NCBI GenBank assembly: GCA_963814955.1 | Contig: CAWFEX010000006.1 | Span: forward strand, 868,001-932,000 | Length of the DNA stretch: 64,000 nucleotides | Direction: 5' to 3' | Source of the DNA: DATCJA01 sp963814955 | GTDB taxonomy: Bacteria > Acidobacteriota > Vicinamibacteria > Vicinamibacterales > UBA2999 | The notes under the pieces: model-generated | The model's database searches: none | What the model was told of the DNA's origin: nothing | What the model saw: only the letters and a program-made list of their open reading frames with translations | In this document: piece after piece, positions 38,069-47,279 of the stretch | Layout: each line of letters starts with the position of its first letter | Numbering within the stretch: position 1 is the first letter of the stretch | Program-made: the position numbers and the translations under genes

Positions 38069-38986
38069 ATGAGGGATTCCACCGACGTCATGGTCGCGCC
38101 CGCCGTCGCGGAAGCACTCGAGGCACGGCGGCCCGTCGTGGCGCTCGAAACCACGCTGGTGACGCATGGCTTCCCGCATCCGGAAGGTCTCGAGATTGCG
38201 GCGGAGCTCGAAGCTGCAGTTGCGGACGAAGGTGCACAGCCCGCGACCATCGGCATTGTCGACGGACGGATCCGCGTAGGCCTCGACCGGTCGGAGCTCG
38301 AGCGGCTGGCCACCTGCCGCTCCGTGGCCAAGCTGAATTTGAGTAATTTGGTTGCGCACCTTGTACCTGGATCGTTCGGATCGACGACGGTGGCCGCAAC
38401 CGTGTTCGTCGCACAGCGCGCTGGCATTCGAGTGTTCGCCACCGGCGGAATTGGCGGTGTTCATCGCAACGCGACTGAAACTGGCGACATATCGGCCGAC
38501 CTGAACGCCCTCGCGCGGTTTCCGGTCGCCGTCGTGTGTGCCGGCGCCAAGGCGGTGCTGGACCTGCCGCGCACGGTCGAACTGCTCGAGACGCTCGGCG
38601 TTCCAGTGTTCGGCTTCGGTACGGACGAATTTCCCGCTTTTTATTCCAGGGACAGTGGATTGCCGGTCGATCGGCGCTTCGACGAAATCGCGTTGATCGC
38701 CGAGGCGGTGCGTGCGCACTTGGCGTTGGACATGGGGACGGGTCTCATCGTCGCAAATCCGGTTGCCCGGGAGCACGAGCTGCCCCGGGCCATCTGGGAG
38801 CCGGCAATTGAGCGCGCGCTCGAAGATGCCACGCGACAGCGCGTCCGTGGCCGAGACGTGACGCCGTTCCTGCTCGAACGACTCCGCACGTTGACCGATG
38901 GCGCGAGCGTCTTTTCAAACCGGGCCCTGCTGCTCAGCAATGCCAGGCTCGCGGGGCGGCTCGCGGCCGCGTTGCATCGTGACTAG
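38069..38986 (+). CDS. psuG: Pseudouridine-5'-phosphate glycosidase
   Basis: A 305-residue enzyme that splits pseudouridine 5'-phosphate into uracil and ribose 5-phosphate. ATG at 38069. Landmarks are VVALETTLVTHGFPHPEGLE (catalytic Glu), SVAKLNLSNLVAHLV (Schiff-base Lys), ATGGIGGVHRNATETGDISA and ETLGVPVFGFGTDEFPAFYS. The usual partner kinase (psuK) and a nucleoside transporter are not next to it. No strong ribosome site is visible. Confidence 0.93.
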   Translation: MRDSTDVMVAPAVAEALEARRPVVALETTLVTHGFPHPEGLEIAAELEAAVADEGAQPATIGIVDGRIRVGLDRSELERLATCRSVAKLNLSNLVAHLVPGSFGSTTVAATVFVAQRAGIRVFATGGIGGVHRNATETGDISADLNALARFPVAVVCAGAKAVLDLPRTVELLETLGVPVFGFGTDEFPAFYSRDSGLPVDRRFDEIALIAEAVRAHLALDMGTGLIVANPVAREHELPRAIWEPAIERALEDATRQRVRGRDVTPFLLERLRTLTDGASVFSNRALLLSNARLAGRLAAALHRD

Positions 38987-39001
38987 AACACTTTTCATAC
39001 T

Positions 39002-39103
39002 GACGTGGTGTCCGGTTTCACACTGACGTAGTGTCCGGCTTTAGCCGGACCAAGAACCTTCCCGGCGCTATCGCCCTGGTCCGGCTAAAGCCGGACACTA
39101 CGT
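39002..39103. repeat. Facing pair of ACGTAGTGTCCGGC repeats forming a 25-bp inverted repeat
   Basis: A partial diverged unit (GACGTGGTGTCCGGTTTCAC, 39002-39021) precedes a full unit at 39026-39050 (ACGTAGTGTCCGGC-TTTA-GCCGGAC). Its exact reverse complement lies at 39079-39103. Each unit is itself a palindrome, and the pair can also fold on each other. It sits between the convergent psuG and monooxygenase genes. Confidence 0.88.
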
Positions 39104-39135
39104 ACCACGTCGAGCGGCCTTAATCACCAGCAGGC

Positions 39136-40276
39136 TCACACAGCTGTTCGCTCCTGTACTCGCAGCCCGGCGGCGCTCGTCGACGCGCGCATTCGCGCCT
39201 GAATCGTCGCCGCAATACGCTCGGCATCCCGCGCGATGCCATGGATCATCGTCGAAGAGGCCGAGTACAGGAAGTGGAGGCCGACGAAATAAAAGCCCGG
39301 TTCGCCAGGCACAATTCCGCCGTCGTGGATGGGTTCACCGTCCGCGCCATGCAGCGGCCTCGGGAGATCGACCCACGACAAACCCGGGTGGAATCCCGTG
39401 GACCAGATCACGTTCGCGACGTCGAGGACGCGGCCATCGGCGAGAAGCGGCTTGCCGTCGCGGACGCCCGTCACGCGCGGTATGCGCAGCACGCCGGCTG
39501 CGTCGAGGTCCTGCGGCTTCACGCGAATCAAAGGGAGGCCTTTGGAAATCATGTTCGCGCGCACGCGGCGTCCCATCGGCGTCTTTACCGTCAGGATTCG
39601 ATGAAAGACGATGCGAAAGATAACGGGGAGGAGCACGCGGGCGAGCCGGCTCTCGATGCGGAACGGTATGTGGCCCGGATGCCGGCCGGACAGCCACGTG
39701 CGGTGCGAGCTGGCGACATCGATCGCGATATCAGCGCCGGAATTCGCGGCCCCGACGATGAGCACGTCGCCTGGCTGGAGCTGTCCGGGATTCCGATACT
39801 CGCGGGAATGCAGCTGCCGGATCGAGGGTGCGAGTGTGCGCGCAAACTCTGGCACGCGCGGAGCCTGGTACGTCGCCATCGCGACGACAACGTGGTCCGC
39901 CTCCCAGCGACGGTCGCCGGCCTCCACGACATAGCGTGTTCCATCGCGCGAAACGCGATTCACTCTCATGCCCGTGTGCACTGGTAACTGAAACGTCCGG
40001 GCATAGGTCTCGAGGTAGTCGGCCATCTGGTTCTTGGTCGGAAAGCTGAATGCGGGCGCGGGGAACGGCAATCCGATCAGTCCGTCGTATTTCGCGGGCG
40101 TGAACAGCCGCAATGAATCCCATCGCGTGCGCCATGCGTCGCCGATCCGGGGATGAGCGTCGAATACGGACGAACGACAAGTTGTACCTCGCAAGGCAGT
40201 GCCCCACTGAAAGGCCCGCCTGTCCGCCGCCAATGACCACGACATCGACACGTTCTGCCGAATTGCTGCTGTTCAT
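39136..40276 (-). CDS. Flavin-containing monooxygenase-type oxidoreductase (one frameshift)
   Basis: About 380 residues. ATG at 40276 begins MNSSNSAERVDVVVIGGGQA with the FAD-binding GGGQAGLSVG. One base is out of frame near 40165, after which the true reading is VVFDAHPRIGDAWRTRWDSL, a signature of YUCCA/CzcO-like monooxygenases. The NADP-binding motif is DVLIVGAANSGADIAIDVAS and the late FAD contact VIWSTGFHPGLSWVDLP. It should use NADPH and O2 on a small organic or sulfur substrate; the electron acceptor could differ. Confidence 0.85.
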
Positions 40277-40424
40277 AACGCCACCTCACCGGATGCCAGG
40301 AAGCGCAGTGCTCACAGATCATCCTACCGACACCGGGCGCGCCGCCGCATCGGACGAACTGCGCAGGCCACCAGCCGAGGCCGCATGGGTATTTCTATGT
40401 AGCGGCCTATGGCGCCAGCTCGTG
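40277..40424. other. Intergenic sequence, no gene seen
   Basis: With the remnant at 40425-40583 and the stretch to 40685 this forms a gap of about 400 bp between divergent genes. Apart from the alcohol-dehydrogenase remnant I see no repeat or clear promoter. Confidence 0.4.
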
Positions 40425-40583
40425 CTAGTAAGCCTCTGGCCTGAGCCAGGTGAAGTCTTCCTTCGTGTAGTCGATCACGTTCTGGGCGCCAAGCGGTTCA
40501 TCTTCCTTCGGGGTAGGTTTTTCTACTTCCTTGAGTTCAAGCAGATCGGCGGGTCCGTATCGTGTATGCAAGACAACTTTCAC
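40425..40583 (-). pseudogene. Alcohol dehydrogenase/quinone oxidoreductase remnant with internal deletion
   Basis: A 52-codon open frame (GTG 40583, TAG 40425) encodes VKVVLHTRYGPADLLELKEV, then EKPTPKEDEP, joined directly to LGAQNVIDYTKEDFTWL. The first 30 residues match the N-terminus of zinc-type MDR alcohol dehydrogenases/quinone oxidoreductases. The GAQNVIDYTKEDF piece comes from their NAD(P)-binding domain, normally more than 100 residues later. The intervening catalytic part is missing without loss of frame. It is almost certainly non-functional. Confidence 0.72.
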
Positions 40584-40685
40584 CCGCCCACTTTACCGCG
40601 CTCGCCTCGTCGACATTGGCAGGTTGAACGTCGCCGACTGATCGGGGAAGCTAGACGCGACACTTCCGTCAGCCGGAGGCGCCTC

Positions 40686-42526
40686 TTGATTCCTTCACTC
40701 ATCAGCCGTCGCGAAGCCCTCGCGGCGTTCGCCTCGACAGCCGCGCTTGCCGCTCACGTCGGGGTGCAGGAGCGACCCTGTGGCGACGAGCCATCGACAT
40801 CGAGACGATGCGCGCGCATTGCTCGACGAGCTTGCCGAAAACCTCCTCCGTCTGTTGCCGGAGACCGCGACGTCCCTGGGCATCGACACCGGCGCAAGAG
40901 CGTCTCTTCGCGCCCAACTCATGGATCGGTCCGCGACGGGACAGCAGCGGATCGCGTCGCAGCTCAAGAGCGACCTCGAGCGGGCAAACGCGCTGGACAC
41001 GTCCGGGCTCTCCCACGGCACGCGCACCAGCGTCGAGGTCGTTCGAAGCGCGTATGCGACGGCGCTTCAGGGATTCGCGCTTCCGTATGGCGATGTGGCC
41101 GTGGGAGGCTGGCGCAACACGCCCTATGTCGTCATCCAGAATGTCGGCGCCTATCTCGACGTGCCTCGTTTCCTCGATAGCGACCATCGGATCGAGAACG
41201 CCGATGACGCCGAGGCGTACCTCGCACGCCTGCAGTCTTACGGGAAGCAGCTCGACGGCGAGCTTGGCCGGATGCGGGCGGCGCGCGAGGCAGGCCTGGT
41301 GCCGCCTGCCTTTCTCATCGACAAGGCGCTGGGGCAAATGAGCCTGTCGGCAAAAAGTGCCCGCGAAGGCGGGGCGCTCGTCGAGTCCATCGAACGGCGG
41401 ACGAAGAATATTCCCGGGAACTGGGCAGCGCGCGCGCGGACGATCGCGGTGCAGGAGGTCGCGCCGGCGCTCGAGCGGCAGATCGCCGAGTTACAGGCGC
41501 AGCGCGCGGCGGCCACCAACGATGCCGGGATGTGGGCGCGACCGCACGGCGAGGAGTATTACCGGTGGGCGCTCAAGGCCTCGACGACCACCGACATGAC
41601 GCCGGACCAGGTCCACGAGATGGGCCGGCGCGAGCTGCAGCGCCTGCACGCGCAGATGGACGAAGATCCTGAAAGGGGTCGGCTACTCGCGAGGGTCGGT
41701 CGCCGAACGGATGAAGGCGCTGGCGAAGGACCCGAAATTCCAGTTTCCGGAAGGGGACAAGGGGCGCGCCGAGATCATGGCGTTCATTCAGAATCGCCTC
41801 GACTGGATCCGGTCGCAGATGCCGCGCGCGTTCAACACCGTCGTCACCCCGAACATGGAGGTCAGGCGTCTGCCGCCCGAAGAAGAGCCAGGCGCTCCAG
41901 GCGCGTACGGCGGCGCGGGGTCGATCGACGGCAAGATCCCCGGCCGCTTTTGGATCAATCTCAGGACAACGGACCTTCACAGCAAGTACAGCCTTGCCGA
42001 TCTGACGTTTCACGAGTCGATTCCCGGCCACATCTGGCAGGGCGAATACACGCACGACATGCCGTTGATCAGACAGTTGCTCGCCTTCAATGCGTACTCG
42101 GAAGGGTGGGGACTATACGCCGAGCAGCTCGCCGACGAGCTCGGCGCATATGAAAGCGATCCCGTCGGGCGGCTCGGATATCTGCAGTCAATTGCCTTCC
42201 GCGCGTGCCGCCTGGTGGTCGACACCGGACTTCACGCCAAGCGCTGGACGCGCGAGCAGGGCGTGCAGTTCTTCGTCGACATGAACGGATCGAATCCGCT
42301 GGAAGTCGAGAGCGAGGTGGACCGCTATTGCTCGTGGCCCGGGCAGGCGTGCGGCTACAAGGTGGGGCACAGCGAGATCAACAGTCAGCGCGAACGGGCA
42401 AAGACGACGCTCGGCGCGAAGTTCGATCTCAAAGCGTTCAACGATACCGTCGTGCTTGGCGGCAACGTGCCGCTGGACGTGCTCGCCAAGAACGTGGACG
42501 AATACCTTCGTTCGACAGGCGAGTAA
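40686..42526 (+). CDS. DUF885 family peptidase-like protein (two frameshifts)
   Basis: About 610 residues. The likely start is TTG at 40686, giving MIPSLISRREALAAFASTAA, a Tat-like signal (SRRE). The frame slips near 40790 into ATSHRHRDDARALLDELAEN and again near 41665. The zinc-protease-like motif HESIPGHIWQGEYTHDM is intact near residue 450, with EGWGLYAEQLADELGAYESD downstream. The end is NVPLDVLAKNVDEYLRSTGE. DUF885 proteins are thought to be zinc metallopeptidases related to M32/M3 clans; this one should act outside the cytoplasm. Confidence 0.87.
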
Positions 42527-42574
42527 GCGATGCGTGGCTGCGCAATTGCCGCCGAAAAGGATCCAGTCCAGATG

Positions 42575-42654
42575 AATGTAGGGGCCGACCTTCCGCCTTC
42601 GCGTAAAGCTTCGGCGGACCACCGTAGCCTTGGCGAAGGTGGTCAGGTCGGCCC
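42575..42654. repeat. AATGTAGGGGCCGACC repeat split by an inner palindromic element
   Basis: The left half AATGTAGGGGCCGACCTT (42575-42592) and right half TCAGGTCGGCC (42643-42653) are the usual GGCCGACC-TTCA-GGTCGGCC unit. They are separated by about 50 bp: CCGCCTTCGCGTAAAGCTTC, GGCGGACCACCGTAGCCTTG, GCGAAGGTGG. That insert closely matches the one at 25585-25635. The right half supplies the stop codon of the MFS gene at 42643. Confidence 0.85.
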
Positions 42655-43959
42655 GATAAAGGCAGGCTTCCTCTCTGCCACATCCATCGGTCGCGCGGGC
42701 GAGTCGCCACCGACTTCCCGTGACGCATCGACGTTCACCCAGAGCGCGGCGCCTGCGAGCAGCAGGACCGTCATCGGGATGAACGGCGCGTCGTAGCTGC
42801 CCGTACGAGCCACGATGTAGCCGTAGAGGACCGAGCCCGCAAGTGCGCCGACCTGGGCAATCGTGTTCATCAGGCCCACCATCGCTCCGGCGCGTCGTCC
42901 GCCGATGTCCAGGCAGACGCCGAATACCCCGGACTGTTGGAAGGTAATGCCTCCGTAGGTCAGGGCGAGGAAGACCACGGTCAGTACTTGATGGTGCGTG
43001 AGCATTGCCGCAACGGTGAACGCCGCCGCGGCCGTCAGCGCCGCGGCGCCAATGACTCGCCGGCCGCGCTTCGCACCGAGCCGCCGCACCAGCGCGTCGC
43101 TCGCGGCGCCCCCGGCAAGGTTGGCGCACGCGGCGACCACGTACGGGAGCGCCGAGAGGAGCAGATTGGCCTCGCTGAATCCCCGGCCGCGGACAAGGAA
43201 CGTGTGAAACCACGTCTGGAAGAAGGTGTAGACGTAGACGTAGCAGAACGCCAGTCCTAGCATCGACCACACTGTGGTGGACCGGTAGGCGAGCCGCCAT
43301 GGGAACGCATCATGGCCCGCAACGGAAGCCCCCGGGGCGGCGGCGGATGGCGAGGCGCCGCCACGCTTCTCTTCGGGCGAATCGCGGAACCACGCGTACC
43401 AGACCGCCGCCCAGACCAGCCCGGCGACGCCGAAGACGTAGAACGACATCCGCCAGCCGTAGCGCATCTGGATCGGCAGCACCAGCAGTGGCGCGATGGC
43501 GCCGCCCACCTGGCTGGCCATCAGGTTCACGCCGGACATCGTGGCGCGCTGCCGCGGCGGGAACCATCGCGACACCACCACGGATGCATTCGGAAACGCG
43601 CCGGCTTCGCCCGCTCCGAACAGAAACCTGGTGAGGAGCAAGGGGTAGAAGCCCGTGACCGCCCCGGTCAAGGCGGTGAACGCCGACCACCACACTACGA
43701 TGCGCGCGAGCACGCGCCGAGGGCCGATGCGGTCGCCCATCATGCCCGTCGGAATTTCGAAGAGACAGTAGGCGAGCGTGAACATGCCCGTCACCCATCC
43801 CCACCCGATGGGGTCGATCCCCAGGTCCTCCTGCATGCGCGGTCCGGCCACCGAGATGCAGACCCGATCGAGATAGGTGATCGCAAACAGCAGGACGAGC
43901 AGACCGACGACGTTGCGGCGGTCGCTCGATGCACTCGGCAAGATGGCAGATTGTGTCAC
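42643..43959 (-). CDS. MFS transporter
   Basis: A 438-residue major-facilitator protein of the anion:cation symporter type. GTG at 43959 starts MTQSAILPSASSDRRNVVGL. Twelve membrane helices are evident. Landmarks are LFAITYLDRVCISVAGP, TGMMGDRIGPRRVLARIVVW (MFS signature loop), FLFGAGEAGAFPNASVVVSR, and second-half ASDALVRRLGAKRGRRVIGA. Such proteins import organic acids or sugar acids. The C-terminus KPAFIGPT ends in the palindromic repeat. The adjacent M20 amidohydrolase (20 bp upstream) suggests the imported or exported compound is an amide or ureide. Confidence 0.9.
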   Translation of the reverse strand: MTQSAILPSASSDRRNVVGLLVLLFAITYLDRVCISVAGPRMQEDLGIDPIGWGWVTGMFTLAYCLFEIPTGMMGDRIGPRRVLARIVVWWSAFTALTGAVTGFYPLLLTRFLFGAGEAGAFPNASVVVSRWFPPRQRATMSGVNLMASQVGGAIAPLLVLPIQMRYGWRMSFYVFGVAGLVWAAVWYAWFRDSPEEKRGGASPSAAAPGASVAGHDAFPWRLAYRSTTVWSMLGLAFCYVYVYTFFQTWFHTFLVRGRGFSEANLLLSALPYVVAACANLAGGAASDALVRRLGAKRGRRVIGAAALTAAAAFTVAAMLTHHQVLTVVFLALTYGGITFQQSGVFGVCLDIGGRRAGAMVGLMNTIAQVGALAGSVLYGYIVARTGSYDAPFIPMTVLLLAGAALWVNVDASREVGGDSPARPMDVAERKPAFIGPT

Positions 43960-43979
43960 GCGGGCGGCGTGACTCCTGG

Positions 43980-45228
43980 TCAAATCCGGTCCGCTGCCAC
44001 CGCCGCAACCGTCTTGTCTACCAGCCGCTGGAACGCCTCGATCGTCGCTTCGAGATCGGGCTCCGGCGTGTCTTCTTCTTTGCAGTGCGAGAGGCCGTTG
44101 GTGGAGCGGGCGAACATCATCACCGCGGGCATCACGCGGCTCATCTCGACGGCATCGTGCAGCGGCCCCGATGGCAGACGCGGCGCGTGGCCGGTCACGT
44201 CCTGCACCGCCTCGGCGCACAGCTCGATCAGCCGCGCGTCGAACCGGCAGGGATCGATGCGCCACACGCGCCGCCACTCCACGCTGACCTTGTTGTCGGC
44301 GGCCGCACGCGCCGCCGCGGCTTGCGCGTCGGCAAGGGCCTGCCGCAGCGTCGCCTGGATCGAGCGCCCGTTGATCGAGGGCGATCTCGCACACCCCGGG
44401 CACGGCGGTGACGATCGCCGGCTCCACTGACACGGTACCCACGGTGCACACCATGCCGGTATCGGGAGTCGAGTGGCGCCTGGCAATCTCGCGGCAGGCA
44501 AGCGCCGTCTCGGCGGCGGCGAGGAACGCATCGCGGCGCATCGCGATCGGCGTCGAGCCCGCGTGTGCCGCCTGGCCGACGAAGCGCAAGACGTGACGCT
44601 CGACACCGTAGGTGCCGATGACGGCGCCGGCCGATCGCCCCATCGACTCCAGGACCGGCCCCTGTTCGATGTGCAGCTCGAGGTAGGCCCGTGGGCGCCG
44701 TTCGTCCAGCGACCGACGCGCCTCCGGCATCAGGTCCAGATCGACGCCGTTCTCGGCCAGGGTGTCCGGCAACCGCACGCCGTCACGATCCACCAGGTTG
44801 CGAACGCTGTCGGGCACGAGGCTGCCGCTGGCGCCGGACGATCCCAGCAGGCTGCGCGAGAAACGCGCGCCCTCCTCGTCGGCGAAGTCGACGACGGCCA
44901 AGGTGACCGGCGGGGTGGTGCCCTTGCGGCGACGCAACGCCTCGACACCCGCGAGGACGCCGAGCGGGCCGTCGAGCCAACCGCCGTTGGGAACGGAGTC
45001 CAGATGGCCGCCGATGACGACTGTGTCCGGCCGCGCGCCGGCAAGCGCGATCCACCGGTTGCCTGCGGCGTCGGCGTCCGCGCGCAGGCCGTCAGCGGCC
45101 AGCAGATCGTCGAGCCAGCGGCGTGCGTCGCGCCACACCGGCCCCCATGCGACCCGCTGGGCGCCGTTGGCGTCGCTGGTCCGCGCCGCCAGGGCGCGCA
45201 GGTTGGCGATCACGTCGCGTGCGCTCAA
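43980..45228 (-). CDS. M20 family Zn-dependent amidohydrolase (allantoate/N-carbamoyl hydrolase-like, one frameshift)
   Basis: About 415 residues in the M20 dizinc group of allantoate amidohydrolase and N-carbamoyl-amino-acid hydrolase. It begins MSARDVIANLRALAARTSDA at 45228. Metal and active-site motifs are VIGGHLDSVPNGGWLDGPLG (His, Asp), DFADEEGARFSRSLLGS (catalytic Glu pair) and YLELHIEQGPVLE (His). The dimer domain has GQAAHAGSTPIAMRRDAFLA. A one-base slip near 44370 moves the last third to another frame: SGPLHDAVEMSRVMPAVMMF, then the terminal His ligand region. The joined 861-residue reading with the MFS gene is an artefact of this slip. Confidence 0.87.
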
Positions 45229-45465
45229 ACGTCACCTCGCCTGTCTAGCCATAGCTCACGCGAAACGTGAGCGGACGCTGGTGCGGAACAGAGCCGGGTC
45301 GTCGGATGCGCAACGGTGTTCCGGGGCGGACGCCTGCTGGCCCGGCGTAGCGGCCGTGCCCGGGATTCCGGCCTGGGACACCTAGTCGGCGGCCGCTCGT
45401 GGTGACAGCAACAACACCGCGGCGGCCGCAGCTCCAGCGACGCTCACCTGAAGCGACTGCTTATC
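45229..45465. other. Intergenic sequence with a small hairpin
   Basis: About 240 bp. The only structure seen is GCTCACG-CGAAA-CGTGAGC at 45254-45272, a 7-bp stem. No gene is supported. Confidence 0.45.
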
Positions 45466-45888
45466 TCACGTCTCCCTTGGCAGCCCGGCAAGGAGCACCG
45501 GGGCCGCGACGCACGCGTGTGCTGGGCGTCGCATCACGCCGCTCACTGGCTCCTCGCCGGTGCCCGGGTTGAGCGCAATCACCGACCGGCGTGTGCCCCC
45601 CGTGGCGTACAGCACGCCCTTTACCATCAGCGGTGTCGTCTGGAGATTGAATTCGGGACGCGGCCCGAGGTTGTCGGTCTTGAACCGCCACGCCACCTCG
45701 AGCTGGTTGAAGTTGGACGCGTTGATCTGGTCGAGTGGGGAATACCGGGTCTGACGGAGATCGTTGCCATACGACCGCCACTCGACCATGCCGGAACCCG
45801 ACTGCCCGTTCACGGGCAGCGTGGGCAACAGCAGCAGACAGCTCACGGAGCTCAGAAAGATGACAAGGCGAGCACGCGTACGCGTCAT
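45466..45888 (-). pseudogene. Truncated PQQ-dependent dehydrogenase, N-terminal part only
   Basis: A well-formed gene start that ends early. ATG at 45888 follows CAGGAGGAAC. The signal peptide LVIFLSSVSCLLLLPTLPVN precedes WRSYGNDLRQTRYSPLDQIN, LEVAWRFKTDNLGPRPEFNL and LYATGGTRRSVIALNPGTGE, the first blade of a quinoprotein alcohol dehydrogenase. After GTGE the sequence loses similarity (EPVSGVMRRPAHACVAAP) and stops at 45466. The missing 500 residues are not found downstream, so this is a deletion remnant or, less likely, a misassembly. Confidence 0.75.
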
Positions 45889-45902
45889 AGTTCCTCCTGC
45901 GA

Positions 45903-46722
45903 TCAGGGCGCCAATGCCTCGGTGACCTCGATATATGTGCCCCAGGGATCCGTCAGAAACGCGACCTTGGTCCCGATATTGGGAACCTGACGCGGCGGCG
46001 CGTCGAACTTGAGGCCGTGCGCCGTGAGTTTCTTCTCGAACTCCGCGATGTTCTTCACGTCGAAGCCGAGGTGATCGATCGCGCGCCCTTTCGACGGCGC
46101 CAGCTTGCCCGCGCCGGCTGAAAAGGACAGGTTGAAGCGGTGGAAGTAGTCGGTCTGGATGACGCCAGGTCTCGCCACGCGCTGACGCGCGCCGGGAAAG
46201 CCGCCGAACACCTTCGCGTACCACGCCTGCATCGCCGGAATGTCCGCCTCGGCCGGATAGAGATGTACGTGATCCATGCTGACCGGTCCAGGCAGCGACG
46301 GATCGCCGAAGACCTCGACACGAATTGCGTCGCCGGGGGCGTAGACGTATCCCTGATTCGGATTCACGTCGCCCACGTCTGTACTTCACGCCGGCGGCCT
46401 TCCAGCGGGCGCGCATAGCCGCGATGTCCTTGTACACGAAGCCGAAATGATCGAAGACCGATCCGGCGGCCGGTTCCGCGGCGTCTGCCTGCCTGAGCAT
46501 GACGAAGATGCCGGGGAACTGAATCAGAGTGAGCGGTCCGTTGGTGACGAGCGTACCGCCGAGCATCTCCGTCCAGAATCGCTTCTGCACCTCGACGTCC
46601 TTGACGACTACATGGATGTGGCCGAGCGCCACACCCAAGTCGTTGGCGGGGGCCAGCTGCGCCAGCGCCGGTGTTGCCCACGCGAGCATCGCGACCATGA
46701 CGGCCGCAAGAACTTTTCGCAT
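45903..46722 (-). CDS. Secreted two-domain VOC (glyoxalase-fold) protein (one frameshift)
   Basis: About 273 residues. ATG at 46722 starts MRKVLAAVMVAMLAWATPAL, a signal peptide unusual for VOC proteins. Module 1: LGHIHVVVKDVEVQKRFWTE, GPLTLIQFPGIFVMLRQADA, VFDHFGFVYKDIAAMRARWK. After a slip near 46375, module 2: MDHVHLYPAEADIPAMQAWY, GRAIDHLGFDVKNIAEFEKK, AFLTDPWGTYIEVTEALAP. His and Glu at the usual metal positions are present. It could be a dioxygenase, isomerase or lyase acting in the periplasm. It lies 14 bp upstream of the truncated PQQ gene. Confidence 0.82.
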
Positions 46723-46856
46723 CGATATCCTCCGCGTGAGGGCCCATCTTCCGGGCCGTGCCGGCGCCTGTCAAGAGGAAACCCCCGGCGTCCGCACCGC
46801 CTTCGATCGCCAGCCGACATTCGTCAGCGAGACCTTGTTCATCCTGCCGAGTGGGC

Positions 46857-47261
46857 ATGCATCGAGGAGCAATGGTCGCTCACCTGCGGGTCGGCACGGA
46901 TACGCTTGGCCTGAACTATGAAGTCGACAATGTATCGAGGCGCGCCAGGCGAGACACCCTCTTTTCACCCCCCTCCGTGGAGGAGTTGCGCGAAATCGCA
47001 GGCGCGGCCGGATGGCAAGGCTACTTCTCAGATCCTGCGAGGGCATCGGCGGCGCACGGTCAAGCGGTCGAGAACGGATGGATTGAAGCGTTCACCGATG
47101 TAATCGTTCGCGCCATCCGCGGCGAAAACATGTTTGGCCACCCACGCTTTTCCGACACCGTTCCCCCGGCTGTTGTGCCGGTTACCGAAAAGGCGCTCGC
47201 CAGCGAGGCCGCGTTCGACGCGGCCTTGCAGAAGTGGCTGGCGCAACGGCGGCAACGCTAG
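46857..47261 (+). CDS. Hypothetical protein, possibly a 5'-truncated gene
   Basis: An open frame of 134 residues from ATG 46857. The first 30 residues are weak. From YEVDNVSRRARRDTLFSPPS it looks like real protein (VEELREIAGAAGWQGYFSDP, GWIEAFTDVIVRAIRGENMF). I do not recognise it firmly; the end vaguely resembles C-terminal parts of creatininase-family amidohydrolases. No ribosome site is visible. Absence of a good start suggests a remnant of a longer gene. Confidence 0.4.
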   Translation: MHRGAMVAHLRVGTDTLGLNYEVDNVSRRARRDTLFSPPSVEELREIAGAAGWQGYFSDPARASAAHGQAVENGWIEAFTDVIVRAIRGENMFGHPRFSDTVPPAVVPVTEKALASEAAFDAALQKWLAQRRQR

Positions 47262-47279
47262 CGATCAGCCGCGATGGTT

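Noticed and set aside
20865..39103. Repeats as a CRISPR array
   Set aside because: The palindromic units are dispersed between genes, vary in sequence and have no regular spacers or cas genes.
42643..45228. An apparent 861-residue fusion of an M20 amidohydrolase and an MFS transporter
   Set aside because: The middle third is a wrong-frame translation. The M20 motifs continue in another frame to a stop at 43980, and the transporter has its own GTG at 43959.
45466..46722. An apparent single protein joining a VOC module to a PQQ blade
   Set aside because: The second VOC module is read in another frame and stops at 45903; the PQQ part has its own start and ribosome site at 45888.
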